A stretch of DNA of 64,000 nucleotides, taken from assembly GCA_013398055.1 (NCBI GenBank), contig VZRS01004071.1, positions 186,001 to 250,000 on the forward strand, given 5' to 3'. The stretch comes from Ifrita kowaldi. Its lineage: Eukaryota; Chordata; Aves; Passeriformes; Cinclosomatidae. Both the position numbers and the translations under genes were made by a program. Below the pieces are notes generated by a model that did no database searches, was not told where the DNA came from, and worked only from the letters and a program-made list of their open reading frames with translations. Positions 39,227-51,546 of the stretch are shown here, in pieces. Position 1 is the first letter of the stretch; each line of letters starts with the position of its first letter.

Positions 39227-41067
39227 CTTCCTTATCTGAGGTTTCAAGAAAGATTTGGTTTCTGTTCCTAAGAGGAACTGATGTATACCATCATCTGTCC
39301 AATTTATTCTGAGCCGTCCTCAGGTTCCCCTGCATCGCTATGAATCACTTCCCCAGAATTATGTGCAGATATTTAAAATGTATGCCTGGAGTATTTTAAA
39401 AACAGAGCTAATTGCCAGTTTTGGGCTCCTTGTGCACAGTCTATCAAGAAGATTTTGAAGATTAACTGTTTTATTAGATAGCCAGGATTAGATCTTCAGC
39501 TGTATAAAGTAGGGCAATCTCACTGCAAATTCCCATATATGATCCTTATCTCACTTGTGCATATGTCTTCAGCCTCAGGCAACATTCACTTCTTCTGCAT
39601 CCTATGAGAAACCCAATGGGTGGAATAACCTGTTCTGTATCCTAGTGTGGGGGAGATGCTGTTGTAGCACCTGCCCTAGAGCCCACTGAAGGCAGCAAAA
39701 AGCTGCACTTAGATTTTAGGATCAGGCCTAAGCCTGGCACAGCAAAGCACGGCATAAACAAGTAATTTACTTCCACTATGTGCCTCATTTTCAGTGACTT
39801 CAATGAAACTCAGAAGTGAAATTTTCCAGAGACTGATTTGAGGTCATGGTGAACAGGTTATTGAATCAGAGCCTGGCTGGGGTTGTTTCATTTACAGAAA
39901 ATGGAACGGGAGTTGCACTGAGGGATGCTGCTACAGACCTTCCAGGGCAGATGCTCTCACTGCCACTCAGTCCACCACATGCCAGAGCCAAAGTTTTCAG
40001 ATGCTGCAGTTAACCTGCCACAGTCCCTATGGAAAAGTCCTTCACAACTTAATAGGAAATTCCAGCCTTGTTAATGCCTATTTTGGGGCTTTTTAATATT
40101 TTTAATTTTAACAGGAAATTGCATATAAAACACTGTAGAATAGACAGGAAATCTGCTGAATTTCAGGAGGGAGTTCTGATTTTTTTCTACAGTTCCCTAT
40201 CCTTGAAGATCCTCATGATTTCACCAGTGTTAAATTCTGCAGGACTTTTCCACAGAGGAAATCTGTCATTTATTTTCTTTACAGTTTCAACTGAGCAAAT
40301 ACAGACAAAATAAAGTTTACTGTGGCACAAGGGAGGCTTGAATCTGAAGTCACTTTTCAACAAATACCTGGAGCTGTGAGTGATATCTCAAGCCCAACAG
40401 CTGAGTATGTTTGAAAAATCCTGTTACATGAGCAAATGAGAAGAGGAAAATATCTTGCTCAAAGCTTTTCACTTTTGCAAAGTTTCTTTTTTTTTTAATT
40501 TCTTCCTCTATCTGCCTTGATTTTAAGAGACTAACTCACAAAAAGTGTGCTTTTCCTAGTCAAGAGAGAGCTGTATCCTCAGAATTAGCACATCTAGTCT
40601 AAACTGAATCTTCATCCATGTGTTTCCTCAAGCTCCAGACTTCTTGAGATTCAGGGCTGTGATTCAGGCACATCTTCCTGGTGAAGATTAATTACATCTG
40701 GGTTTCCCTGCAGCTTCAGAGACCCAAAAGGCTGCAGAGATACCAGCAGAGATCTGATTTTTAAATGAAGGAAGACCCACTGGTGCACATATATATTTAT
40801 ATACCCAGTTTGTATATGTATGAACAGGATGATTGAGTATTTCTATATGTCTGTATTTCTATGTTGGGAAACTAATTATCCAGGTACAGATTTATGAAAA
40901 GAAAGAAGAAAGAGGGGTGAAAAAAGGTAGAAGAGTAGATTATCAGTTTCATCCTACCCAATCTGTGCTTCTCCATCCCAAACACCTACAGAGTCTTCTT
41001 CCCTTCCCAGGGCTCCATCCACTCCTGCCATTCCGGCACATCTTTATGCACACACAGCTCTTGCTTT
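39227..41067. other. Unique AT-rich non-coding DNA
   Basis: No gene was recognised. One old repeat copy lies at 39717-39830 and is listed separately. The frames (for example 40068-40313 plus) are short and without motifs. Confidence 0.5.
39717..39830. repeat. Old sauropsid interspersed repeat copy
   Basis: AGGATCAGGCCTAAGCCTGG, CAGCAAAGCACGGCATAA and CAGTGACTTCAATGAAACTC occur in that order. This is the order I remember for an old repeat found in bird, turtle and crocodile DNA ('ggatcaggccc...agcaaagcactta...cattgacttcaatgg'). It is diverged, and I do not give a family name. Confidence 0.55.
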
Positions 41068-41373
41068 AGAATCATGAATCATTGAATTTGGAAAAGACAT
41101 TTAAGATCATCAAGTCCAATCATCAACCTAGAACCACTGACATGTTCATCGTTAAATCATGGCCTTAAGTGCCATATCCACACTTTTTGAACACTTCCAC
41201 GGATGGTGACTTCACCACTTCCCTCAGCAGTTTGTTCTAATGCTTTACAACCCTTTTTGTGAAAAAATTTTTTGCTAATATCTAATTAAATCTCTCCTGG
41301 TGTAACTGGAGGCTATTTACTCTCATCCTTTCATTGCTGTGTTATACAAGGCCAAACACCCATGTGCTATCTG
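41068..41373 (-). mobile_element. CR1 3' fragment, minus strand
   Basis: The plus strand begins AGAATCATGAATCATTGAATTTGG and continues with ATTTAAGATCATCAAGTCCAA. Later come CTTCACCACTTCCCTCAGCAG and CTCTCATCCTTTCATTGCTG. This is the complement of a CR1 3' untranslated region and the end of ORF2. It is about 300 bp, strongly 5'-truncated, and more diverged than the copy at 49604. The right boundary is approximate. Confidence 0.85.
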
Positions 41374-41636
41374 GATGCATTCAGCATTGAAATTTGAGCC
41401 ATACTATGAAAGCTGATTGATAATGATAAATAACATAAAAATCAATAGGAGATTTTATGCTTTGAGTTATCACAGCAGTGCAGGGAACCCTCCACAATTT
41501 TGAAGTGGCTGCTGCAAAATGCATGTTTTGATTCAGTGCCCTGGAAATCTCACATCTGCAGCTAATATTTCTTTTCCAATTATTGCTATGATTGGATAAA
41601 AGATATTTTAATATCTTTGTGCTAAGACTTCTACCT

Positions 41637-41652
41637 AGAGAGAGAGAGAGAG
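41637..41652. repeat. (GA)n microsatellite
   Basis: Eight GA units followed by GGGG. Confidence 0.8.
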
Positions 41653-41784
41653 GGGTATTTCTACTGCACTGCAAGACCATTACATTTATTTGCACAATTC
41701 ACTTAACTCTGGTCCATATCGCCAGAAGCTCTTGATGGAATTATGGTTTCATAATTATAGCTTTATACATTACAGTCCTTAATA

Positions 41785-41930
41785 GCCTTAGGGCTGGATT
41801 CTCACTTGCAATAAATTATCAGGGCTTCATTGATTTTATTGAAGTATATGGAGGAATGTCAACTTACACCAGCTGAAACCTGAAGTGAGATCTTCACCCT
41901 TGAAGTCATCAGGAGTTCTGCCATCAGCCT
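41785..41930. repeat. Old interspersed repeat copy
   Basis: GGGCTGGATTCTCACTTGCA, then TTCATTGATTTTATTGAAG, then AACTTACACCAGCTGA follow the order of an old sauropsid repeat that I recall as 'ggccagattctcacttacac...ccattgaagtcaatgg...tacaccagctga'. It is heavily mutated, and its ends are approximate. Confidence 0.5.
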
Positions 41931-44900
41931 AAAGGCAGCCAGAAATTAACCCTTGCTCCTCGTTTTTCATAGCCACTCTGCTACCATGAACTGCATCAAG
42001 ACAATAAATTGTTGAAGCTAATGCTGTCAGAAACTGAGATGCTGCTGCTGATTAAAATCTATCATTATCACTCATATTCTAAAAGGTTGGGCACTAAAAG
42101 ATTTGATTCCCTACCACTCTGCGCCTTAGGTTCCCTTTGTATACACCAAATACAGCAACCCACCCTCAACTCCTGCAATACCCTAATGCATTTTTATGGA
42201 GGTTCTTAAATATGCACACATAAATTTAAAGTTTCAGAGTATGTCACTGTGCACTCTCAGCTAATTTACTGTTCATATATGATCCTCTGTGAAAGGAACA
42301 GATAAATAACAAGAAGACATCCAGAATTTCAAATGGTCAGTAAATGGATGGATGAGTTCACACGGGCTCCTCTGGTAACCCCCACAGCTTCCTGACAAAA
42401 AGCCAGACAGTGGAAGAGGAGGTTAAAATTGTGAGTGTGGGGAAATGCACTGCACTGGGGGAAAAAAATATATAACATTCATATGGAAGTAGTGAAAATC
42501 ACTCACTGCCATAGGCCAGATTTGACCTAGTATTGATCACTTGGGGTTGATGCAACTATCAGTCACTTAAGAATAACTACAATATGCTGTCAAGTCTTTC
42601 ACATTAAAATAACATATACAGCATCAATGTATTTTACTGATAACAATATTTTTTGTGGGCTAACAATATTTTTTGTGGGCTTAAGTTTGGCTATTTGTAT
42701 CTTCAGTTATGGAAACAGAGCTACTAAAAGTTTCAGTCCATAACAGCCATTGGGTTTTTTTGGCAACTAAAATGTGGACGTCTGTGCCTTGCCCAAAGTC
42801 AGCTTTGGCAGGCGTATCAGAGATCGCCAGCTCCTAAGTCTGAGCAGTGAACTTTTGATTACAGCTTATTGCCCCCCAAATCTAATTCCTTTAAAAATCA
42901 AAACAGATCCTCCAGAGGAGGATTATTAGGGGTCTGCTAAGGATAGAACAGCACAGGTCCAAATTTACCACCAGATGAGACGGCTGTGGCGTAGGCGAAA
43001 GAAGACATAAAATGTTTATCCCTTTAAGCCACAGAGACTGATGAAGGGTAAGCTGGAGGGAATGCTCTCTGGAGACCTCTCCTGCACTGCACTGTTCCAG
43101 TTTTGCTTTCCTCTCTGCTTATGGTTATAACTGTACTATTTGTCCTTCCGCTAAGATAAACATAACATTCCCACATTTGAATCCGTTATGACAAATTTAC
43201 TGGGTTCACTCAGAAAAAAGCTATCTGTTGCTTCTTGATAGCTCCACCACAGAAAGATAAGAGTGGGCTGGTGAAAATGTTGAGCTTCTAGAGCTAGAAG
43301 CTGTTCTAGAACTAGAGAATCCATGGCCAAGGGACACGCGGGTAACGAGGAAGCTGCTGCTCCAGTGTACGCTGTGCTCTCCTCAGGAGCTCGTGGCAGC
43401 TGGAGCACCCTTTCAGCTCTGATACATCAAAGGTGGCATTTGGGAAGAAGGACCATGACAAACAAAAATCAAAGACAGAAAGTCAGGAAAATGGAAGAGT
43501 GCTGCAGCCAAACCATTTCCAAGGAGCAAATAACTGAGAAGTTAGAAACACTTGGCCAGACACTTAGAAGTGGACAATTTAGCTTAGAGGATAAAGCACT
43601 GATGCCACAAGCTGCCCCGAAAGGGTAGAGTGGCTTTGTCACAATGGGCAGTTACAGTCCTTTCAGGTCCACTGCAGCACGAAATGTGATGGCAGGGAGG
43701 AGCCCACTCCAGCACGCACTACTGAACCCACATGCTTTCATGTTAACTAAGCCCTAAAAACAACATGCTGTATCAAATGCAAATTGATAAAGTCAGTCCA
43801 GGGTTTTTTCTCCTCTGCTGTCACTTGAAGAATGCTGTAAGCAGTTTCATCTCAGTCATTCAGTGCTAACAGATGCCTCTGCTCCTTGCACTGATGGAGA
43901 AAAGTGACGTTTTCACATAGGGAACACAGTTACTCCAAACTACCTGCAAGGCAGTGATGAATACAGCCCAAGGGACCACATTTTTCTGGGTACAGCACAT
44001 TAACAGAGCATTAACCAGGAGAACGTTAATTACACATTGTCGCTGCTGCTCACCCAAAAGGAATTCAGACTGGCAAAACATGTTCATAAAAAAGAAGGCA
44101 TTTGGAACAAATCAATGTGTGTGTGACATAAAAATGCCGTTTGCATCCTGCCTAGGAAGGCTCTGCAAGCCTTGCATCTGCCTCTCAAGGTCTCCCCAGC
44201 ACCATCAAACGCACCCTCAGATGATGCTCCAGTGACTCTGCGCTCCACTTAATGAGCACTGACAGGGAGATTAGAACAAAACCCAAAATACCCTCCGGTA
44301 ACATTTCCAGATATAAAACTTCCTTTTCTAGGGAGTTTTGAGCTCATTTTTTTCTCTTAGTAATTCTGTTTTAAGACGGACTTCAACATTCCAGTGACTG
44401 AGGGCCAAGACATCTGGGTCTCTTAGGTTAGAATGTGCTGTGAGGACACAACTTCCTGATTCTCTGCCCAGTTTCATCTCCAGAGTCTCCCAATCTGCTC
44501 AAATCCACACTGTCCCCAGGGCCCACAAACCAGATGGGGACAAACCAGCACAGCACACCCTGGGCACTCAGCTTGAACCCATCAACCCCTTGGAGAAGGA
44601 GACCAGGAGATCTGCCACGTCTGTGACTGCTGGAGATGACACAGTGTAGAAAAGAAAGTCCCAAAGTGTCAAATCAATTCCTCTCAGCTACACACAATTT
44701 GGTTTCTACTCAGACCAGTTTAATAGAGTACTGATTGTCCATCTTCAGGGCACTCTGAATGAAAGCATACCTGTCACCACCATCACTACCAAATCACTGT
44801 TCAAAAGAGCAAAGTGACCTGTATTTTAAAATCTATACAAGAGCTGCATTCAACAGCTGGTTGTGATGGTGAAGCACTCTGCTGTTAATGTATGCACACA

Positions 44901-46090
44901 CATGGGGCACAGCCTGGTGTGAGCGTGCGACTTTGGGTTAAAGCCACCATTGCTTTATAAATTGTGCACAATCATCTGTAATCTTTGCAAAATACAAAAT
45001 ACAGTTTGCTCTCTGTTGCCTGTTCTGCACAGCCCTTTCATTACAGAAACATCTGTTAGAAGTGCTTTAGCTGAGAGCTCGTCAGAGTTTCCATTATAAA
45101 CCCCCATATTCAAGGGGTTACTGCAACTGAGCCATAAAAAGTTGCTCCAGGCTCAAACTTGGCATAAAAGGTCTCCAGTGGGAGAATTATTCTTTTTCTA
45201 AGCCCAAAATGTTAAAATACACGCAGTTAAACAAAAGCAATTCACTTTCCCTCAGAGACTGCCTCTCCTGATTCTATATGTGTTAGACTTACTTACATGT
45301 AACATTACTAACATTGTGCATGAGCCTTTAAAAGCAAACTATTGATTAATTAATTCATTCAGCTATTTGTTAAAATAAAGTCACTAACTTCTCAGCCTTA
45401 CTGATTCATTTAAAATATAAGTGGCCAGATGATTTCAGATAGAAAAGCAGATACCACATAGAAAATAAAACATCCATCCATGTAAAAAGCAAGGGGAAGG
45501 GAAGTACTTTTAGGTCATATTTTCATCCCCAGCTTTAACTAACTTTCATCTTGCAGACAATGGATTTACCCTTGGACTGGCAGTGGGATCCAATGACCAA
45601 AATGACCTGAGGGCAAGTAGAGAAGCTATTTTTTTTCAGAGGCAGCCTGCTCTAGCAGGATGGTAGAGATTAGCAGAAAGATGTTAAGTAGGAGGAAATA
45701 TGCTTGTTCAGAGAAGATAAGCGGGGGAGGGTGGGTGTGCACGCATGTGTGTTTCTCTGTACTGTACTGATCAAGGCAGTTAAGGTGATCCATTGATCCA
45801 GAAGCAGTGGTAGAGACAAAAATCCTCCATGCAGCCTGGGGACAATGAAGAAGAGGCAGAAACCACAGGAGAGTTCAGTTTAGGAAAGTCTGGTAAAGGA
45901 CAATGAAGCAAAGCTAAAAGCCAGGAGACCTTTGAATTGAAGAAGGGCTCATTTTTCAGACTTGAGGCTATGAGCAGTGCTGATGTTCAGTAAGGCAGCT
46001 CTTGGGTATAGAATGAGCAAAACTCTCGTTACATCATTAATTGTACTGCACCCGGCAGCTGCAGCAACAGACCTCACTGCTGATCCTGCA
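41931..46090. other. Unique AT-rich non-coding DNA
   Basis: No gene, RNA or well-preserved transposon was recognised. It includes the perfect 20-bp tandem at 42641 and a local inverted-repeat cluster near 43290, both listed separately. The 101-aa frame at 43323-43628 plus has no recognisable motif. Confidence 0.5.
42641..42680. repeat. Perfect 20-bp tandem duplication
   Basis: TAACAATATTTTTTGTGGGC occurs twice with no mismatch. It is a recent slippage duplication, or possibly an assembly stutter, although no N is present. Confidence 0.9.
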
Positions 46091-46190
46091 GGAATTTAAG
46101 CCCATGAGTAATCCCATTTAAATTAATGGGATTATGCCTCAGAAGTGTAGAGTTAAGCATATGTGTATTGGCTTGCTGGAGCAGGCCTGG
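46091..46190. repeat. Old palindromic interspersed repeat copy
   Basis: The core at 46110-46133 (AATCCCATTT then AAATTAATGGGATT, overlapping) is a near-perfect palindrome. It is followed by GAGTTAAGCATATGTGTATTGG and TTGCTGGAGCAGGCC. This is the same old repeat type as at 39717, read in the opposite direction. The copy is degenerate but clearer than the others. Confidence 0.55.
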
Positions 46191-49100
46191 GGCAACACAC
46201 GGGCTCACAGAGAGCCCTGCCTGCAGTGTTGATGCTCTTTGTGCTGCCATCCCACAGCTCCTGCTTTTTCATCCATCCATGCATCCACTGGGGAGGAAGG
46301 CTGCAGAACGAGCTCTAAGATCTCTAAGGAAAACCCCCAAACTGGGGGAAGTCACACAGTGATTCACCATTGAATGAGTGCCACCATTGAGTGGCACCAT
46401 TTCCTCTGAGTCAGTCGTGAACAAAGATCCCAGCACCGCTTTAAGATGGGAAACTGTGGCTGGATGTGCGGTCCCGTGAAGGAGATGGAAAACAAACATC
46501 CTGCTGGTGACTGCCACCCAAGGTCTCAGTAGCTCCTTTGGAGGGTTCGTTTTTTCATCCTGGTGTTTCTGGCCAAGGTCCAAGTACTGTAATTCCAGCT
46601 TTCTGGTTCACCCTCCCAGCATGGGCTCCCGCTCTCTTGAGGCCTTGGTTGCATTTCTGAACACCAATAAGCAGCTGCTGGAGCCCTGACGGGTGAGGGA
46701 CAATGTCTCTGTACACACAACAGATGACCCAGACACCCCTAGAGAATGAGCATGATGTGAAGAAACAACACTGCAGCCTTCACTCATGCTGAGGAGAGCT
46801 TTGGTTTGCACTAAAATCAGACATTGCTCAGCATGCTTGACCACAGCAAAGTGGCTCCCCAGCCTCCACTGACACTGGAACAACTCGAGATTTCACTACG
46901 TGCAAATGTTCCCTTTAATCCACTCCAATGCTTCAGCTCTAGCAGTGGGCTCAGGGAAAAGCTGTGAACATGGTGCAGTACCTTATGTGTGTAATGCACA
47001 TATTACATCCTGCCTATGGACGTAAGAGGGGAAAATTTCTCCACTGCAATCTTGCTATCAGCATGCAGCATGTTTGAGAGGCTCCTGATTCCTGGCCATT
47101 GGCCAATCTCCTCCAGAGCTCTGGAGTTAACACTGCCATCATCTGATGCCTTGTGTCACACCCTCTCTTGAGCATCAGGAGCTCCTAGAAAGGAAAAGCT
47201 CAGACAAGGAATCAGCCACTTAAGTCATAGGTTATCTGAAGTGAAGGCTACCCATGGCTTCCTTCCTTTTTCCTGTTTTCTGCAACCTTCTTCTATGACA
47301 GTTGTCACCACATTTCTTAGGTCAAGAACACTCAGATGACCCCTCCTCATATTATTAACTATTATTATTATGAAAATGCTGAAATCCTCTAAATTAGAAG
47401 AGTGTCCCAAATGTCAGATATTTGACTGGCTTGCTCCTCAGCAATTCAGTTTTCCATTTTTGTTTCATGCGATCCATGCAAATACATGTTTTGACTGGTT
47501 CAAAAACTCTTCTTGTAAATATAAACAAATATTAAAAATCTGACAACAAAAGCTGACATTAAGTAGCTGGAAAACTGGGATAAATATCAGCTAAAAGAAA
47601 TTTCCTGCTGCTACTATGTGTATTTCTACCTTCAATCACTGTCATATCATTTTCTTATCCCTGCTTGTCCTCCATGGCATGGTATGAGGAGATTTCAGAC
47701 AGGTCCTAAAGAAGCCTTTGAGAATAGACCAGTATTTAAAGACTTGCCTTTGCTGTAAGAAGGGAATGTTCACAAAATTATGTACTATTCTGTGTATTGA
47801 AATACTTCTCCTGGACAGTTAAATGTACTGCCAACTCTACCTATCATTCCATTTTGAAATTTCAAACATGGTCATCTCTACAAGTCCAATAAATAAAAAA
47901 CCTTTTCTTTGCCCATTCTTTATGTGAAAGTGCTGAAAGTCATGTATTTAAAATGAATGGGGATTGATGTGAATCTGTTACTTTAACAAGAAACAATATG
48001 GTAGTTTCATAAGCAATTAGACTATGTTAATGGTCTATAATCTATCATGCCAAGAAATGACAGAAGTAACTTCTTAACTATATAAAAGTGTCAGGGGTTT
48101 AGTTGATGTTTCTTTTTTAGAGAAAAGATAACTCGCATGTCCATCTGGATCTAACTCAGCTGTTGTGAAAGAGCAGCATCAGCATCCAGAACAGCAGAAA
48201 CAGCAGAGAGTCAGAGTTCAGGTCCCAGTGCCATCCTGTTGTTTCTGCAAAAGCAAGGCAAATGACCCTGGAAAAATACAGCAGAATGCATCAGGGAGAG
48301 GTGTTATCCTGGGCTGTAAAGCTCTCTCTGGAGCAATCACTGGGCGTGTTGATTTGCCTTTCTTTTCTTTTGCTTTTAAACAAGATCTCTGATCCTGTTA
48401 GCATTTTGCATGTCACACTGAAACTTCACCCTAGAAAAGGACTGGGGTGGAGATTCCTCAGCTGTGGTCCACAGCACAGTGGTGATCTCACTGTGCCTGC
48501 AGTATGCTGACTTTCATCCTGGACTTCATCTGAAAGGAACAGAGCCAAGGCAAGGAGAAGAGATGAGGTAAACAGCAAAAGCAGAAACCATGGTCAACTT
48601 TTACAGGAAGGTCAATACCCATATTCCGCTAAAGACCTCTTAAAAAGAGGCACAAATGCTTTTTCAGTATGGTTTTCCATGTAATGTAAATTGCCACAGG
48701 GATGTTACTTGGATGACTTGGAGGATAAGTGCCCATGAGGCAATTTCTTTATTGAGATGTGGAGCTCATCACAAAAAAAGCTGGAAAACACCTGTAGGTA
48801 TGGGAATAAGTTTCTACTCTTACTGGAATAAAATATACTCTGGTCATTGCACAGGCTTTTCAAGACCCCATAGCATACAACATCTATTTCTGTCTGACCT
48901 CTGAAGGATCCTTTCTTTTTTTTTTCACAGATGAGATAATTTAGCTGGCATTTAGCAGAAGAAAAATCATTAAACCACACATTAAAGGTGGCCCATGATG
49001 AACAGAGGCCAAGTCACATTGGCAAAGGGAGGAAATGAAACGTGTGAAATGCAAGATTATGCCAGTCTTGAGATGCAGTGTTAGAACTGGCTTTTGATGG

Positions 49101-49448
49101 ACCACGTATGTTGTATTCCTTATGAATAGGTACAGCACTGAATGATTCAGAAGTCTGACGTGAAGACCAAAAACCTGAGGAAAAGTTTCCTGTTGACTTC
49201 AGGGCCTTTGGATTACAAGCTTTTGCAGGAAGTACCATTGATTACTGAAATAGCTTCAACCATATGAAAACCCTGAGAAATTTAGTTCAATATGCTGTAG
49301 CTCTTTCTGCCACTACCTCTACCTTAGCTGTCTGTCTCAGGCTGATCTATTTTAAATAATTATTTCTTTCTGGAACTTTAAAGGCTTGAGTCATCCTAGA
49401 TGATGAATTTGCAGGGAAAGCTCCTTTTCCACCTCCTCCCCCCACCCT
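46191..49448. other. Unique non-coding DNA
   Basis: No gene or transposon was recognised. The segment 47300-48110 is AT-rich. Frames such as 48656-48904 plus and 48705-48980 minus overlap antisense and carry no motif. Confidence 0.5.
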
Positions 49449-50229
49449 CCACATTACAGCACTGTGAAGGCCTTATTCATGAAACTTCACTCCTCCATTA
49501 GAAGGACTTGAAATTTGACAGTGGCTTGAAATTTGACAGTTTGAAAATGGCTTTTCAAACAAACATATATTTTCACATCTTTGAAAGTAAATATATAACC
49601 CAAAATCACAGAATAAGCTGAGTTGGAGACCCACAAGGATCACGGAGTCCAACTCCTGGATCTGCACAGCACCATCCCCAAGAGTCACACCATGTGTCCG
49701 AGAGCACTGTCTAAACACTTCTTGAATTCTATCAGGCTTGGGACTGTGGCCACTTTCCTGGCAAGCTTGTTCCAGTGCCCAACCACCCTCTGCCTCTGGC
49801 TGAAGAAACTCTTTCTAATATCTAAAGTAAACATCCCCTAAACCTCCTCTGACACAACTTCAGGCCATTTCCTCAGGCCCTGTCACTGGTCACCACAGAG
49901 AGGAAATCAGTGTCTGCCCCTCTGCTTCCCATCACAAGGAATGAGGTCTCCCCTCAGTCTCCTCTTCTCCAAGCTGAACAGACCAGGTGACCTCAGCCAC
50001 TCCTCACACGGCTTCCCCTCAAAGCCCTTCACCATCTTTGTTACCCTCCTTTGGACACTCTCTAAAAGCTTAATGTCTTTCTTATATTGAGGCACCCAAA
50101 ACTGCCCCCAGGACTCGAAGTGAGGCCGCCCCAGTGCAGAGCAGAGCAGGACAATCCCCTCCCTTGCCCAGCTGGCGATGCTGTCCCTGATGCCCCCCAG
50201 GACAGGGATGGCCCTCCTGGCTGCCAGGG
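49449..50229. repeat. Direct duplication, copy A (781 bp, ends at gap)
   Basis: This block holds 155 bp of unique flank and the 3' part of a minus-strand CR1. It is repeated after the 200-N gap at 50430-51210 with a constant offset of 981 bp. Differences seen are T at 49648 against C at 50629, and G at 50010 against A at 50991. The unique part includes an 18-bp tandem (CTTGAAATTTGACAGTGG) at about 49507-49541. Confidence 0.95.
49604..50229 (-). mobile_element. CR1 retrotransposon, copy A, minus strand
   Basis: The element starts at AATCACAGAATAAGCTGAG, the complement of the CR1 3' end. It continues into the complement of ORF2 C-terminal coding: the minus frame 49907-50095 reads with KKDIKLLESVQRRVTKM and LEKRRLRGDL. 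It is cut by the 200-N gap. Confidence 0.93.
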
Positions 50230-50429
50230 NNNNNNNNNNNNNNNNNNNNNNNNNNNNNNNNNNNNNNNNNNNNNNNNNNNNNNNNNNNNNNNNNNNNNNN
50301 NNNNNNNNNNNNNNNNNNNNNNNNNNNNNNNNNNNNNNNNNNNNNNNNNNNNNNNNNNNNNNNNNNNNNNNNNNNNNNNNNNNNNNNNNNNNNNNNNNNN
50401 NNNNNNNNNNNNNNNNNNNNNNNNNNNNN
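50230..50429. other. Assembly gap of 200 N
   Basis: Exactly 200 undetermined bases. The sequence after the gap returns to bases already read at 49449, so the gap size is unlikely to be a true distance. Open frames that span it are meaningless. Confidence 0.98.
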
Positions 50430-51545
50430 CCACATTACAGCACTGTGAAGGCCTTATTCATGAAACTTCACTCCTCCATTAGAAGGACTTGAAATTTGAC
50501 AGTGGCTTGAAATTTGACAGTTTGAAAATGGCTTTTCAAACAAACATATATTTTCACATCTTTGAAAGTAAATATATAACCCAAAATCACAGAATAAGCT
50601 GAGTTGGAGACCCACAAGGATCACGGAGCCCAACTCCTGGATCTGCACAGCACCATCCCCAAGAGTCACACCATGTGTCCGAGAGCACTGTCTAAACACT
50701 TCTTGAATTCTATCAGGCTTGGGACTGTGGCCACTTTCCTGGCAAGCTTGTTCCAGTGCCCAACCACCCTCTGCCTCTGGCTGAAGAAACTCTTTCTAAT
50801 ATCTAAAGTAAACATCCCCTAAACCTCCTCTGACACAACTTCAGGCCATTTCCTCAGGCCCTGTCACTGGTCACCACAGAGAGGAAATCAGTGTCTGCCC
50901 CTCTGCTTCCCATCACAAGGAATGAGGTCTCCCCTCAGTCTCCTCTTCTCCAAGCTGAACAGACCAGGTGACCTCAGCCACTCCTCACACAGCTTCCCCT
51001 CAAAGCCCTTCACCATCTTTGTTACCCTCCTTTGGACACTCTCTAAAAGCTTAATGTCTTTCTTATATTGAGGCACCCAAAACTGCCCCCAGGACTCGAA
51101 GTGAGGCCGCCCCAGTGCAGAGCAGAGCAGGACAATCCCCTCCCTTGCCCAGCTGGCGATGCTGTCCCTGATGCCCCCCAGGACAGGGATGGCCCTCCTG
51201 GCTGCCAGGGACTGCTGACTCATGTTCAACTTTCCATAGACCAGGACCACCAGGTCCCTTTCCACAGTGCTGCTTTCCAGCTTCTCATTCCCCAGTCTGT
51301 CCCCACAACCAGGACTGTCCCATCCCTGGTGCAGAATCCGGTTCCCGTGTTGAACTTCATATTGTTGGTTATTGGGTGATTGCCCAGTCCTCTAATTTGT
51401 TGAGGTCTCTCTGCAGGGCCTCCCTGCCCTGGAGGGAGTAAACAGCTCCTCCCAGTTTTGTATCATCTGCAAACTTGCTTAGTATCCCTTCCAGTTCTGC
51501 ATCCAAGTCATTTATGACAATTTTGAAGAGCACAGGGCCTAAGAA
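50430..51545. repeat. Direct duplication, copy B (1116 bp)
   Basis: The left 781 bp match copy A (49449-50229). The right 838 bp (50708-51545) match copy C (51547-52384) at an offset of 839 bp. Copy B is bounded by the 200-N gap and by the N at 51546, as expected for an overlapping or allelic contig placed in series. Confidence 0.95.
50585..51545 (-). mobile_element. CR1 retrotransposon, copy B, minus strand
   Basis: This is the fullest version of the element, about 960 bp from the 3' end to near its 5' truncation. The minus frame 50888-51265 (125 aa) is an ORF2 C-terminal fragment. It starts MERDLVVLVYGKLNMSQQ and contains VPQYKKDIKLLE and FSLEKRRLRGDL. It matches the reverse transcriptase C-terminal region and tail of CR1-type elements, far shorter than a full ORF2. 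It carries L where copies A and C carry P (GFEGKLCEE against GFEGKPCEE). Confidence 0.93.
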
Positions 51546-51546
51546 N
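51546..51546. other. Single-N assembly join
   Basis: The N follows GGGCCTAAGAA and precedes TTCTATCAGGCTTGG, which was already read at 50708. In copy C the same GGGCCTAAGAA continues without a break into AGATCTATG at 52385. Confidence 0.9.

Noticed and set aside
50062..50482. Open frames spanning the N gap
   Set aside because: They consist mostly of undetermined residues.
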